Assembly: GCF_000275845.1 (NCBI RefSeq)
Contig: NW_006766885.1
Coordinates: forward strand, 1,942,717-2,006,716
From: Dichomitus squalens LYAD-421 SS1
Lineage: Eukaryota; Basidiomycota; Agaricomycetes; Polyporales; Polyporaceae
Length of the DNA stretch: 64,000 bases
Direction of reading: 5' to 3'
The translations under genes were made by a program, and so were the position numbers. This document shows, one piece after another, positions 9,729-23,075 of this stretch (positions within the stretch are counted from its first letter, which is position 1; each line of letters starts with the position of its first letter). The notes below the pieces were generated by a model, which was not told the origin of the DNA, searched no databases, and saw only the letters and a program-made list of their open reading frames with translations.

Positions 9729-12700
9729 TCAACCGCGCGGAGGGATGCTGTAACGCCTATCGTCCCTCCCGTATGCAGGGGGCCTCCCATACGGCGGGGG
9801 CGACCTCGACGGCGGCATCCTACCTGGGGGATCGCGCCTTTCGTACCCATAGCCCGGGTCCCGATCCCTAGAGTCGATATAGTCCCTGTCGCGCCCCGGA
9901 CTCGTGTTGTACCTCGGGTCGTCGTAGTACCCACCGCTCGCGGGCGGGGGCGTGCGCAGGCACGGCGGGTAGTCCGACGGTGGGGGTCCTCGAGGCTCAT
10001 CGCGGTCTGCAGGAGGATAGTACCCTCCACTCGCAGGCGGGGGGTAGGAACTGTCCCGGGGGCGCTTGAGCGGCGGGCGCAGATCGTCGCCTGCCGTACC
10101 CCTCCGCAGCGGACCTGGGCTTGGGCTGCGCGGGCGGACGCGCGAGTACGAGCTTGGCGGCTCGACGGGCGGATACCGTGCCGGTGCACGATCGTCCCTG
10201 ACGTATCCCCTGTCATACACATCAGGATCTGAAAGTCGGGAGCTAAGAGGACGTTGCTCGTACGATCGGGCTGGCGGGGGCAAGTCCGCAGGAGCCGGGT
10301 ACGTTCCCCTACGCTCGCGCTCTTCACGTGTTTCCCAAGCCGGAGGCGGAGCATCGCGGTCCGGGAAGCGACTCTCCCGCTCGTACTCCCTCGACCTGTC
10401 CCAAGAACGATCCTGAAGGTCGTCCCCGTATGGTCGCCGCTCCGAGTCGCGCCATTCGCGCGGAGGATAGCTGAGAGGATCCGCAGGCGGCCTGGAGCTA
10501 GGTTCCGGATCCCTATAAGCAGGAGCTTCACCAGCAGGGACCCAAGTCCTATCGCGCTCTCCCGCACGAGGTGGATAAGAAGCGGCAGGCGGTGGCGAAG
10601 GTCGTCGGTAAGGCGGACGGGTGTCGCTGAACCTAGGTGGAGGATCGACGTCCATCAGATCCGAGGGTCGACGTTCAGGCGGATACCTTTCCAGATCAGG
10701 GCGATACGGGGCACGGGATTCTACACGATCTCTGTCCCTGGGATCAGGCCGGAAGTCACGGACGTCAGAGCGGGAAGGTGGACGTGCAGGCATGGGAGAT
10801 ATAGGCCTGAATGAACGTGACGGTTCGTCACGAGCTATAGAGGCTGCGCGATAGGGAGGTCGAGAAGGTGGATGACCGCGATCGCTGAGAGCAGGACTCG
10901 CAGGACGAGCGAAACGACCTGGCTGAGGAAAGTGACGGTCATCGTGATGTGGAGGGGGACGCTCGCTCAGAGCAGCAGTGCGCGCAGGTTCAGCAAGAAC
11001 AGTGCGATCATCAAGACGTCCAACAGGCCTCTCGAGAGATGGCGGAGGTCGAAGAGGTCGGTCATCAAGAGGACGTGGCGGGCGGCTGTCGGCAGCAGGA
11101 GGATTAGAGAGCCGTTCCTCCAGGGAAGGTGGACCATTGCCCGAACGACTCAGCCGCTCTTCCAGTCGCGGCGCAGGTCTGTCATCTGGTCTTGGGGGAG
11201 CAGCGGGCTTACCAAGCCTTTCTTGCAGCGGAGTACGACTAATCCTCTCCTCTAGAGGCAAAGCGGGTCTAGTACTTCTATCAATAGGATGGACAGGACG
11301 GGGGCCACGATCCTCTGCAGGTGGCCGAGCAGGCAGAGAGTCGATAGGAGCAGGGACATGCGGGTGAGCGACACGCTCCTCCAGAACAGGTCGGCGATCC
11401 TCTCCAGGTCGTGGCCGGTCCGCAGGAGCCGAAGTAGGGGCAGGCGGGCGTCTGTCCTCGCTCACAGCTGCAAATGGTGGTCGATCACCAGGCACAGCAG
11501 GAACAGAGGGACGATGCTCGTCACCAGGCCTCACTTGTCGGTCAGACGGCAAAGCAGCAGGAACAGAGATGGGTGCAAGGCGGTCGTCCAGAGACCTAGG
11601 AGGAGCCCTATCGATTGCAGCAGGCGAAGGTGGGCGGCGACGGTCATCCACAATCACAGCCGGACGATCGGTCGCTGGAAGAGGTGGAAGGCGCCTATCA
11701 TCAGGCCTTCCCGGACGGTCAAGCAATACAGGAGGAGACCGATGGCCATCAATGACTCTAGGCGAAGGACGCTCTGGGCTACGAAGGGGTCTTCGGTCGT
11801 CAATGATGGGTAGAGGAGGCCGAGCAGCACGGTTATCAACGCCTGATGGCGGAGGAGCACGACGTTCCTCGGAGACCGATCGGGGAGGAAGAGCAGCAGC
11901 ATTCAATGGCGGCCGGACAATAGCACGTTCTTCTCCCAGGTTCCGAGGAGGCGGCCGAGTTTCAGGAGGGCCTCGGTCATCACGCCTTCCAGGATTCAAC
12001 GAGCTTTCGGACGCCTTGGAATCGTACCGTCGGAGAGGATGACGAGGCTCATATCGCGTTCCATTAGGTGGCCTACGATCATCTGATGGACGAGCGCGGT
12101 CTTCGATGCGCCTGTCGTCCTTGCGATCCTCTCTGTCTCTGAACCGGCCGTGGTCCAGCCTCCGATCGCGGTCAGCATCCCGCTCGTGTTCTCTCTCCCT
12201 GCTACGGTCTCGGTCCCTCTCCCGCTCGCGTTCTCTCTCCCTTTCAAATGGCCTCTGGTCCCTTTGTGGCAGTCCACGATCTTCGTTTACTACAACGGGG
12301 TTGCTACCGTTGCGAGCATCAGATCGAGAGGCAAGAGGTCCTAGTCGATTTCTGTCCTCATAGCCATTCCGGGTAGCCCAAGAAGAATCTCGCAGCCGTG
12401 TGTCGTCCTTGGGATCGACAGGGGGAAGCTTCGCAGATATCAAGCTCGGGCTTTCCGTGAGCTCACCTGCGTGACCATTACGCTCATGTCTATCCAGTCC
12501 TGGAGAACCCACTTGAGTACTGGATTCGCCGTCTGCAGAGCGTTGAGAGCCCCTGGTATCTGTCGTGTCTTGCCTAGAGAGAGGAGTAGGAACGGAACTA
12601 GACGCTGGACTATACCTATCCGCACGCTTCGTAGGCGAGGGAGGTGGCTGCATAGCCTGCGACGAAGACGTACGATCAGCGGATATTACAGAGTGTAACA

Positions 12701-13451
12701 ACTCGAAAGTGAGGAGCACATTGGGCTTCGGAGACTGGTTCACGCTCGTAGAGGAGCGATGGATGAGCTTCCTTGGAGTATCCTTGTGATCTGGCGTTTG
12801 TGGGACACGAGGAGAGATAGTAGGCGTTGATGGAGCGGCGTCGCCACTATTGCTGGGAGCGTCATGAGGATGAGTGAGACCGGAAGGAGCAGAAGCCGCG
12901 TGAGCTTGTTCAGGATGGGGAGGGACGTATGCAGCACTAGATGAAGACCTAGGACCGAGGTAGACACTAGCGAGAGCAGCAGGCTGAGGAATTGGGCGGA
13001 AGAGCTCGTGCTGGTTGTTCTTGATCGTTTCCTTGAGCTTCTCCAATATTTCGAGATCGTTCTTGCCGGGGGGAAGGACTTGTAGCGATATAGATGGTGG
13101 TACCGGTGTAGACGGGTACAACTGTGGATTGGAAAGGTGCACTGGTGGCTGGAAGGTAGGGCCGGTAGCGTGCGGTGACATGTGTGCGTAGTATGGGAAT
13201 GGACTAGAGAACGGTTGCAGGGGGTACGAACTGGCAGACAGGCCCGGAGGAGGCTGGGAACCAGGGATAGGGGTGCTGACGTTGATGGGGAATGGGGGAG
13301 ACAGAGAATGGTCGTCCACTACAGTCATAGAGACGACTGGAGGAGGAGGAAGGAAGGGGCCGTCTGGTCCGTCTGTAAGGGTGGTGACGGTGCGTTCGCG
13401 GGGAGGAGCATTGCCTCGACCCTTGCGCTTCTTGTTTTGTCTTGTCGCCAT
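9729..13451 (-). CDS. Large disordered Pro/Arg/Asp-rich protein, function unknown
   Basis: A single-exon frame of 1,240 aa from the ATG at 13451. The frame is open further upstream to 13937, but that part runs through the likely promoter shared with lysyl-tRNA synthetase. The N-terminus is basic (KKRKGRG, a possible nuclear signal). Around residues 125-150 is a short conserved-looking helix, GKNDLEILEKLKETIKNNQ. Around residues 400-440 comes a run of alternating Arg with Glu or Asp. From about residue 490 to 850 the protein repeats DDRRPP/DDRxxP-type units, and the end is Tyr/Pro/Arg-rich (RDRDYIDSRDRDPGYGYERR). The pattern recalls RNA-processing or SR-matrix proteins and possible condensate formation, but no folded domain supports a function. 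Codon use and the very long frame argue that it is real. Confidence 0.75.
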   Translation of the reverse strand: MATRQNKKRKGRGNAPPRERTVTTLTDGPDGPFLPPPPVVSMTVVDDHSLSPPFPINVSTPIPGSQPPPGLSASSYPLQPFSSPFPYYAHMSPHATGPTFQPPVHLSNPQLYPSTPVPPSISLQVLPPGKNDLEILEKLKETIKNNQHELFRPIPQPAALASVYLGPRSSSSAAYVPPHPEQAHAASAPSGLTHPHDAPSNSGDAAPSTPTISPRVPQTPDHKDTPRKLIHRSSTSVNQSPKPNVLLTFELLHSVISADRTSSSQAMQPPPSPTKRADRYSPASSSVPTPLSRQDTTDTRGSQRSADGESSTQVGSPGLDRHERNGHAGELTESPSLISAKLPPVDPKDDTRLRDSSWATRNGYEDRNRLGPLASRSDARNGSNPVVVNEDRGLPQRDQRPFERERERERERDRDRSREREHERDADRDRRLDHGRFRDREDRKDDRRIEDRARPSDDRRPPNGTRYEPRHPLRRYDSKASESSLNPGRRDDRGPPETRPPPRNLGEERAIVRPPLNAAALPPRSVSEERRAPPPSGVDNRAARPPLPIIDDRRPLRSPERPSPRVIDGHRSPPVLLDRPGRPDDRRLPPLPATDRPAVIVDDRRRPPSPAAIDRAPPRSLDDRLAPISVPAALPSDRQVRPGDEHRPSVPAVPGDRPPFAAVSEDRRPPAPTSAPADRPRPGEDRRPVLEERVAHPHVPAPIDSLPARPPAEDRGPRPVHPIDRSTRPALPLEERISRTPLQERLGKPAAPPRPDDRPAPRLEERLSRSGNGPPSLEERLSNPPAADSRPPRPLDDRPLRPPPSLERPVGRLDDRTVLAEPARTAALSERPPPHHDDRHFPQPGRFARPASPALSDRGHPPSRPPYRAASIARDEPSRSFRPISPMPARPPSRSDVRDFRPDPRDRDRVESRAPYRPDLERYPPERRPSDLMDVDPPPRFSDTRPPYRRPSPPPAASYPPRAGERDRTWVPAGEAPAYRDPEPSSRPPADPLSYPPREWRDSERRPYGDDLQDRSWDRSREYERESRFPDRDAPPPAWETREERERRGTYPAPADLPPPARSYEQRPLSSRLSDPDVYDRGYVRDDRAPARYPPVEPPSSYSRVRPRSPSPGPLRRGTAGDDLRPPLKRPRDSSYPPPASGGYYPPADRDEPRGPPPSDYPPCLRTPPPASGGYYDDPRYNTSPGRDRDYIDSRDRDPGYGYERRDPPGRMPPSRSPPPYGRPPAYGRDDRRYSIPPRG

Positions 13452-13953
13452 GTGTGGGTCCACAAAATATTTGGTCCCGGGCTGCAAGCGAGCGATAAGA
13501 TGATGTCCGATGCGAGTATGCGCAGGCTCTGCGCTGCGCACTGCTTTTGCTGAGGACAATGGGCACTCAGACTGGTAATCAAGAAAGAGATGAGAGATAG
13601 GATGGAGACACCGCTGAGGACGACGAGCGGAGGGAAGGGGAGACTGCTTCGAGTCGTCGTCCGGGCGCCGCAAAGTTCCTATCCGGCGACTTATCGCAGT
13701 CACTCGTGACGCAGCCCCGAATAGCCGACGTGACAGGACGTGTATTCGTGAGAGAGCATGACATAAGGCAGCAGCCTTTCTGGGGGTAAACGCGCGACGC
13801 GTTCCGTGACTCACATGGCCTCGAAATTGCGCTGGGATAAACTCAAAAAAGTAGATGCAGAGACTGATTCGCTTCAGATCTTCTGCTCTACTCCTCCAAA
13901 GGGCTCCCTTTCCTCCTCGCTCATATCCAGTCCCCATCTACCATCTGCGCACA
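13452..13953. promoter_or_regulatory. Divergent promoter region
   Basis: About 500 bp between the start codons of the disordered protein (-) and lysyl-tRNA synthetase (+), which run head to head. It must hold both promoters and both 5' UTRs. I see a pyrimidine-rich stretch just before the synthetase ATG (about 13880-13945) but no TATA box I would defend. Confidence 0.5.
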
Positions 13954-16055
<2,102 letters not shown>

Positions 16056-16485
16056 TGAAAAAGCCCGTAGACGTAGATGTACAAGTAGATCTGACTATGC
16101 ACTAGGCATACATCCCCTGCCCCCTTTCTGAACGTCGCGGATCCTGCGAAGGGCTTCATATTCGGCAAGATCACTCTAGTGCACACGCAACGTTGTCTGT
16201 CGTCGATCCAGCATGCCCTCGACTGCTTGCATGCAAGAGAAAAATACATAAGAGATGCTATCGATGAGGTAAGGCAAGGGCGTGGTGGAAGGCTTTGGAA
16301 GAACCGAGAACATTCAAGAAAATGCCCGAAAGAGGCAGTGACACCAGATCGGGATACCAAATTTTGGGCGCGTAAAGGCGATCAGAGTGCCACAAATCCT
16401 GGCTGCTGCACATCCCCTTCGCCCCATCCTTACGCTCGATTACGACCTCTACGAACTACCCTCCCTTGCAACTTCCCCGTCCGTT
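16056..16485. other. Intergenic between KRS1 and the Hsp110 gene
   Basis: This 430 bp holds the KRS1 3' UTR and the Hsp110 promoter. The sequence before the Hsp110 ATG (about 16400-16485) is pyrimidine-rich. I see no clear heat-shock element triplet (nGAAn repeats) that I would call. Confidence 0.4.
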
Positions 16486-19196
16486 ATGTCCGTCGTTGGA
16501 ATCGATTTCGGTGCTCTCGCCAGCAAGGTAACTTGCCTCTTTGTACCCGAATGTGGCGTCTAGATCGATACTGACTCGCGCAACTTTGTGTAGATTGGTG
16601 TTGCGAGACACCGTGGTATAGACATCATCATCAACGAGGTTTCGAACCGTGCTACTCCGTACGTTTAAGAGGGTTTACTTGTGAGAACCCGTGCTGATGC
16701 AACGCCTTGCAGATCTATTGTCTCTTTCGGACCCAAGCAGCGGGCTATCGGCGAGCCCGCAAAGACCCTTGAGATCTCCAACTTCCGCAACACCGTCGGT
16801 TCCCTCAAGAGGCTGCTTGGTAGGACAATCACAGACCCTGAGATTTTGGAGGTTGAGTCAAAATACACCCATGTGAAGCTCGTCGACGCGAATGGCACCG
16901 TCGGTGCGCAGGTGGGTGTTCTTTCACAAGAAAGTTTCATTCGTGCTACTCGGCGCGCGTACTGGTACCAAAAGAGCGTTGCGTGCGTACAAAGAAGTGC
17001 TACTTTCGCTACCTTTTTGCGTCGCTCTGCTCGGAGATATCGATGATGTCATCCTATACCTATATGATGCTTTTGAGCTGCATACTCATCCCGTCTCTGG
17101 CAGGTGAACTACCTCGGCGAGCAAAAGGTCTTCTCGGCTACTCAACTCACTGCCATGTATCTTGGCAAGCTCCGGGATACTGCCGCGAAGGAGCTCAAGA
17201 CCGCCGTTTCTGATGTTGTGATCACAGTCCCTGGCTGGTACACCGACATCCAGCGAAGGGCACTCCTTGACGCTGCCCAGATCGCTGGTCTCAACGTCCT
17301 CCGTCTCATCAACGACACGACTGCCGTCGCGCTCGGCTACGGTATCACCAAGTCCGATTTGCCCGAAGCTGAGAACCCTCGACATGTCACCTTCGTTGAC
17401 GTCGGCCACTCGTCCATGTCAGTTGCCGTCGTCGCGTTCTCCAAAGGTCAGCTGACCGTGAAGAGCACGGCGTACGACCCTCATGTCGGAGGTCGCGACA
17501 TCGACTACGCCCTCCTCCAGCACTTCGCTACCGAGTTTAAAGAGAAGTACAAAATTGATGTTCTCTCGAACCCCAAAGCTATCTTCCGTCTCTCTGCTGG
17601 CTGCGACCGCGTCAAGAAGGTTCTCTCCGCGAACGCTGAGGCGCCCCTCAACGTCGAATCGATCATGAATGACGTCGACGTCCACAGCCGTCTCACTCGC
17701 GAAGAATATGAGGAACTCATCTCTGGTGTCCTCAGCCGTTTGGAGGCGCCTCTTCACGCTGCCCTCGCGGACTCCGGCCTCACAATCGACCAGATTGACA
17801 CCGTTGAGCTCGTCGGTGGCTGCACCCGTATCCCAGCCGTCCGCCAGAAGATCCAGAACTGGTTCGGCGGCAAGACGCTCTCGACGACGCTCAACCAGGA
17901 CGAGGCCGCAGCCCGCGGCGCGACATTCGCATGCGCCATGCTCTCGCCTACCTTCCGTGTCCGCGAGTTTTCGATGACGGATATCAACCCGTACGCCATC
18001 AAGGTCTCCTGGGAGAGGCAGCCCGAGGACGAGGATACGGAGCTCACCGTGTTCCCCAAGGGCAACAACATCCCGTCGACCAAGATCCTCACGTTCTACC
18101 GCAAATCCGCATTTGAAGTCGAGGCACGCTACGCCGACCCGTCGACGCTGCCGGGTGGAATCAATCCCTGGATCGCGAAGTTCACGGCGAAGGACGTCCA
18201 GCCGCAGCCGAACGGCGACTATCAGATCGTCAAGGTCAAGACCCGTCTGAGCGCCAACGGTATCCTTTCATTCGAGCAGGCGTACACCGAGGAGATTGAG
18301 GAGAGGGAGGAGCAGCCGATGCAGGTCGATGGGGCTGAGGGCGAGGCAGCGCAGCCGAAGAAGAAGAAGATCGTCAAGAAGCACGAGGTTCCCTTCGTCT
18401 GGGGCCACTCTGGCCTCGACGCGAGCATCGTCTCTCAGTTCAGGGAGGTCGAGGCGCAGATGCACGCTGCGGACAAACTCGTCTTCGATACTGAGGTTAG
18501 CGAAGCCATACTTCGTGATATATCCGCACGCGCTGACTATCCCCGTACTCGCAGGAACGTAAGAACGCCCTGGAGGAGTTCATCTACGACACCCGGAGTC
18601 GTCTCGATGAGCGCTACGCGCCCTACGTCCAGTCTCAGGAGAAGGAGAAGATCCTTGCTGCGCTCCAGGAGGCCGAGGACTGGCTCTATTCTGAGGACGG
18701 TGAGGACGCCACCAAGTCTGTCTACGTCCAGCGCCTCGATGCGCTCCACGCTCTTGCCGACCCCGTCATCAACCGCTACAAGGAGGCCGAGCAGCGGTCA
18801 CGGGTGGCGAGCGAGCTGCGCGAGACGATCAACAACTACATGAATCAGGCGACGTCAAACGACGAGCGTTTCGCGCACATCGAGGAGAAGGACAAGCAGG
18901 CGATCGTCGAGAAGTGTGCAACGATCCAGAAGTGGCTCGAGGACCAGTCCGTGCGCCAGAGCGAGCGTCCGAAAAACACGGACCCCGTCTTCACGGCTGC
19001 GGAGGTGCTCAAGAAGAAGGACGAGATCATCTACTTCGCGACGCCCATCCTTACCAAGCCCAAGCCCAAGCCTAAGGTCGAGCCGACGGCCGGCACGCCT
19101 GGCGAGGGCACGCCGAAGGGCACACAGACGCCGAAGACCGAGGAACAGCAGCAGCAGGCGAAGCCTGAGGGTCCCTCGGAGATGGACGTAGACTAG
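16486..19196 (+). CDS. SSE1: Hsp110-family chaperone (Sse1-like Hsp70 nucleotide-exchange factor)
   Basis: Hsp110 proteins bind cytosolic Hsp70, speed its ADP release and hold unfolded substrate. Proposed exons are 16486-16527, 16594-16658, 16713-16911, 17104-18495 and 18555-19196 (779 aa). The actin-like ATPase domain opens with VVGIDFGALASK, where canonical Hsp70 has GIDLGTT. It continues with SIVSFGPKQRAIGEPAK, VPGWYTDIQRRALLDAAQ and LINDTTAVALGYG. The substrate-binding part holds an acidic, lysine-ended insertion (EEREEQPMQVDGAEG to KKKKIVKKHEVPF), typical of Hsp110 rather than Hsp70. A C-terminal helical domain (LEEFIYDTRSRLDERY) and a Pro/Thr/Gln tail ending EMDVD follow. Intron 3 (16912-17103, 192 nt) is long for this window. 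Sse1 is the yeast name; assignment within the family is firm. Confidence 0.95.
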
Positions 19197-19736
19197 CTTA
19201 CGATCGTTTATTCTCCCTCTTCTTGACCTCACCCTCATTGACGACAGCATACGTACGCATGAAGACTGGTGCACCTGCATTGTATTGAGAGACGGGCAGT
19301 ATCTACTAGAGAAAATAATGTGTTGTAAGTAGAACAGCGTATTGTACAATCGCCTTCAAAGGGACATTCGCACTCGAGCTCTGCCGCTTCACCTCTGCTT
19401 GTGTGTAGCAAAGATGTTCGGTGTTTTGAAGGCAGTTCTTGACCTTGCCAGATCGGCTTTGGTGATTCGCTCGGACGTTGGACATCTGTTTCGCATGTGC
19501 ATTCTCGTCGTCTCTTTGCCGCGCCGCACTGCTTTATCATGTCGGTAGGACCGCATTCCGATCGCCGCCGGCGGGTGCGTCGACGATGCCCTCCCCGGCG
19601 CTGAGTAAGGGGGATTCAAACTCCGCCGTGGAGGCAGTCAGACGCACTGCGCGAGGCCTCACCGGATCCGTGCTACTTGACTCTGCCGCCTACCCCCACT
19701 CCCTTCTTGTCTCACAAGCCGATCCTTGTGCCTGTC
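19197..19736. other. Intergenic between the Hsp110 and RBR ligase genes
   Basis: About 540 bp between tandem + genes. It should hold the Hsp110 3' UTR and the promoter and 5' UTR of the ariadne-like gene. A short frame at 19587-19768 overlaps the ligase start in another frame and has no support. Confidence 0.45.
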
Positions 19737-21780
19737 ATGTCCTCCGACTACGAGATTTCAGACGATGAGAACTACTCCTACGAGGAGGAAGAGGAGGAGG
19801 ACGAGATGGAGGTCGAGGACTACGACGATGGTGCGCATACACCCCACGCACGGTCCCACCAGATCGCTGACCCACATGATCCATGCACAGGGTCCGCTTC
19901 CGAGATTGAGGTAGATGGTATTGGAGACGACTTCAAGGTGCCGGGCGGGAGCGAGCGGAAGGTATACGAGGTCGACTACATGTCCCTGAGTCAGCCCGAC
20001 GTAGAGAAGATTATGGCTACGGATGTAAACTACATTAGCGGCATCTTTGGCGTCGAGGTGCGTGTACACTTGATATTCGTTCTAATAACTCACTGAAATA
20101 CGGTATGGGTGCCCAGCCTGCTGTCGCAGCGCAGCTCTTGCGCCACATGAACTGGAACAAGGAGAAACTTACCGACAAGTACATGGACAACGCCTCGCAG
20201 GTTTCGGTTGCGGCTGGCGTGGAGCTCCCCCCTCGCGAACCCACCCCACCACCCCCGAAGGCGTCTTCGAGTCGTCAGTCGTCTACCGGGCCTACTCGGA
20301 CGGCCCGGCGCTCCGTCGCGGAGACCTCGAAGACGTCGAAGTCGACTAAGCGCGTAGCGTCCCCTGCTGCTGGGGTACAGTCTTTCGTCTGCCCCATTTG
20401 CTTCGATGACAGCCAGACAGAGACGATGGCGCTCATGTGCGAGCACAGGTTCTGCTCATCGTGTTGGAAGGAGTACATCACAAGCAAGGTGCGCACCGAG
20501 GCTGAGTGCACCATCACCTGCATGGCCGAGGATTGCAACATCGTCGCGCTTGATCCCTTGGTCAAGAAAGCCCTCACGGATGACATGGAGACCTGGGAGC
20601 GCTACCAGGAGCTGCTTGTGCGTCAGTTCGTGTCGTGTATCCCCCACCTCAAGTTCTGTCCCTACCCGTCCTGCACAAACACCGTTTCGTGCGTGTCCGC
20701 GGCGACGAAGTCCTCGCTGTTGACGATGGTCCCGATCGTCGCTTGCTCGATACCCACGCACGTGTTCTGCTTCGGCTGCCCCATCGACGCCGACCACCGA
20801 CCGGTCATCTGCGCCGTCGCGAAGATGTGGCTGCAGAAGTGCAGAGACGACAGCGAGACGGCAAACTGGATCAAGAGCAACACCAAGGAGTGTAGCAAGT
20901 GTCAGAGCACGATTGAGAAGAACGGCGGGTGCAACCACATGACATGCAAGAAGTGCAAGTATGAGTTTTGCTGGGTCTGCATGGGTGAGTAGTGAGCATT
21001 CGTTCGGGGTTGCGTCGACGTGACTCACTGACTCATCGACCTGTCCCTATAGGTCCCTGGTCTGAGCACGGCACGTCGTGGTACTCCTGCAACCGATACG
21101 ACGAGAAGGCGAGCGTGGATGCGCGTGACGCCCAGGCGCGAAGCCGGGCCTCTCTAGAACGATACCTACACGTAAGTATTTTATCTGGGCTATTCCATCG
21201 GGAGATTTACCGAATTATCGTGCAGTACTACAATCGCTGGGCGAATCACGAGCAATCCGCAAAGCTCTCGATGGAGCTGTACGCTAAGACAGAGAAGAAG
21301 ATGGAGGAGATGCAGATCACTTCGGAGTTGACTTGGATCCAGGTTCAGTTCATGAAGAAGGCTGTCGATGTTGTCTTCAAGTGCCGAATGACCCTTAAGT
21401 GGACGTATGCGATGGCTTACTACCTCTCGTTGGGCAACGAGAAGGAGCTTTTCGAGGATAATCAACGGTATGTGTTCGGATATCTTGAGACCGCGCATTC
21501 CAAATATCTGATTTTCATCGTAGCGATCTGGAGAGAGCAGTCGAGGAGCTTTCAGAGCTCATTGAAGCTCCGATTGACCCGGAGACGATCATGGCTCTCC
21601 GACAGAAGGTTACCGACAAGACGGTGAGACCTGTACTCCATTGTGACGGGGACATGTGATGCTTAACATGATGTTCTATAGGTCTATGTGCAGAAGCGGA
21701 ATGAGATCATGCTAGAGGACACCGCCAAGGGTTATCTAGATGGGCGGTGGTCGTGGAATGCTACCGTAGATGGGCTTTGA
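19737..21780 (+). CDS. Ariadne-type RBR E3 ubiquitin ligase
   Basis: RBR ligases take ubiquitin from an E2 onto a RING2 cysteine and then to substrate; ariadne members associate with cullin-RING ligases. Proposed exons are 19737-19830, 19891-20057, 20117-20984, 21053-21171, 21226-21467, 21524-21623 and 21682-21780 (562 aa). The N-terminus is strongly acidic (SYEEEEEEDEMEVEDYDD). A UBA-like segment follows (QLLRHMNWNKEKLTDKYMD). RING1 is CPICFDD with CEHRFCSSCWKEY. The IBR has FCPYPSCTNTV and HVFCFGCPIDADHRPVIC. RING2 is ECSKCQSTIEKNGGCNHMTC with EFCWVCMGPW, where the Cys in GGCNHM is the catalytic position in this family. The C-terminal ariadne helices (YYNRWANHEQSAKLS, ITSELTWIQVQFMKKA, TLKWTYAMAYYL) are complete. 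Length and order match human ARIH1. Confidence 0.95.
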
Positions 21781-23075
21781 GTGAGCTTCCACTGCTCTCG
21801 TACCGCATCGCCCCCCCCCCTTCATATCGGACTAGACTTTACCTCGTCGTGTTGTCGGGGGCTTCCTCTGTGCTACGCTCGCCGTCCCTACGTTGTCACT
21901 GTCCATGTCCTCGCCCCGTCCTTATCGCCATCTGCCTATGATCTGTGTTCCGCACTTCCCGTCGCAACGTGTCGCATTGTATACTACAACCCCCCACCTC
22001 GTTCCTACACGTTCTGTCCTTCCTACATCCAGGTCATCGTCATGAATCACAATGTAACGCCATCTCTCTCTGTTCACGTTGCCTCAATGCTGTCTCGCAC
22101 TTTTTACCATATCGTGTGCAATGTATTATTCTGTTGAAATTGAACTGGGACCAATATAGATACAACTCCTATTTTTAAGCCGTCTCATGCCGTAGGCTTC
22201 GTACGGAAACAACCCCGTTTATTTCAATGTTACCGGTACGGCGTAGCGTTGGTGCACAGTGCTATATGTTGTAGGATGCATCAGGACGCGATAGCGATAG
22301 TTCGATCCCCCCTGATACGGGAGTAGGTGCGGATAAGTGTTCCGTGGAACAAGCCCATAGGTCCAACTATGTTTCGATACAGTGGTGATGTAGACTGTCA
22401 ACACAAACCGGAGGGCGATCATCCAATTCATGGTTAGACCTCACTGAGCAGGCAACGCCATCGGCACTCTCATAGGCTCTATAGCATCATACACTTGATT
22501 CACACAATTCGACAACGACTACTATTACACGTCCAAGAAAACACTCTAGTTCTCTGAGTGCGCCGTACACCACACGGGTCGTTCCGATAGGCAGCTCGAG
22601 CCGCTTGTCGGTCCGATTTCTGGGATCGTGGGTGTGATCATGGTGCGAGCTGACGCAGACGTAAGACACTAAAGCACGAGAAAGGAACGAGAGATTCGGT
22701 CGTGAGTCGTAACGGGATCTGAGTACATGAAGGTTGGGGGCAACGCGGGATCACGGGATATACGAGGCAATATGGTGTTTGTATTGGGTTTGTAAAAAGT
22801 ACGGATCGAAGGAGCTAGGAGGGAAGTAGGTAGAGTGGGGTCATGGGGAAGGTGGAGGACAGAGGGGTAGGAAGAGAACACATGCCTATAACAACAAGAA
22901 ACTGTCCGAGTCCAATCTTCAGGACTTCCTAGGGCGACCGGTCAGAGGATCGCGATCAGATCCTGAAACCGTGCTCCTGTGCTGATCAGAAAGTAGGTGA
23001 TGACCTGTCTGGGTCCTAAAGGTCGTATTGTACACTTCGAGGGGGAGTGGGCAGTTGATTTGCGGTAGGTGGCAT
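21781..23075. other. Convergent 3' intergenic region, 1.3 kb
   Basis: This lies between the ariadne-like stop (+) and the membrane-protein stop (-). It contains pyrimidine-rich stretches (for example near 21810-21830) expected of 3' UTR. No frame here has family features. A GTTCGATCC string near 22298 resembles a pol III B box, but the flanks do not pair as a tRNA T-arm. Confidence 0.45.

Noticed and set aside
12150..12260. Short tandem repeat as a CRISPR or regulatory array
   Set aside because: It is the coding sequence for an Arg-Glu/Arg-Asp run in the disordered protein; there are no spacers.
9713..12277. Many 80-284 codon frames on both strands
   Set aside because: They overlap the long Pro/Arg/Asp-rich gene; repetitive GC-rich codons leave the other frames open by composition.
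22255..22345. B-box-like GTTCGATCC, possible tRNA gene
   Set aside because: The bases on each side do not form a T-arm, and no A box or cloverleaf could be built.
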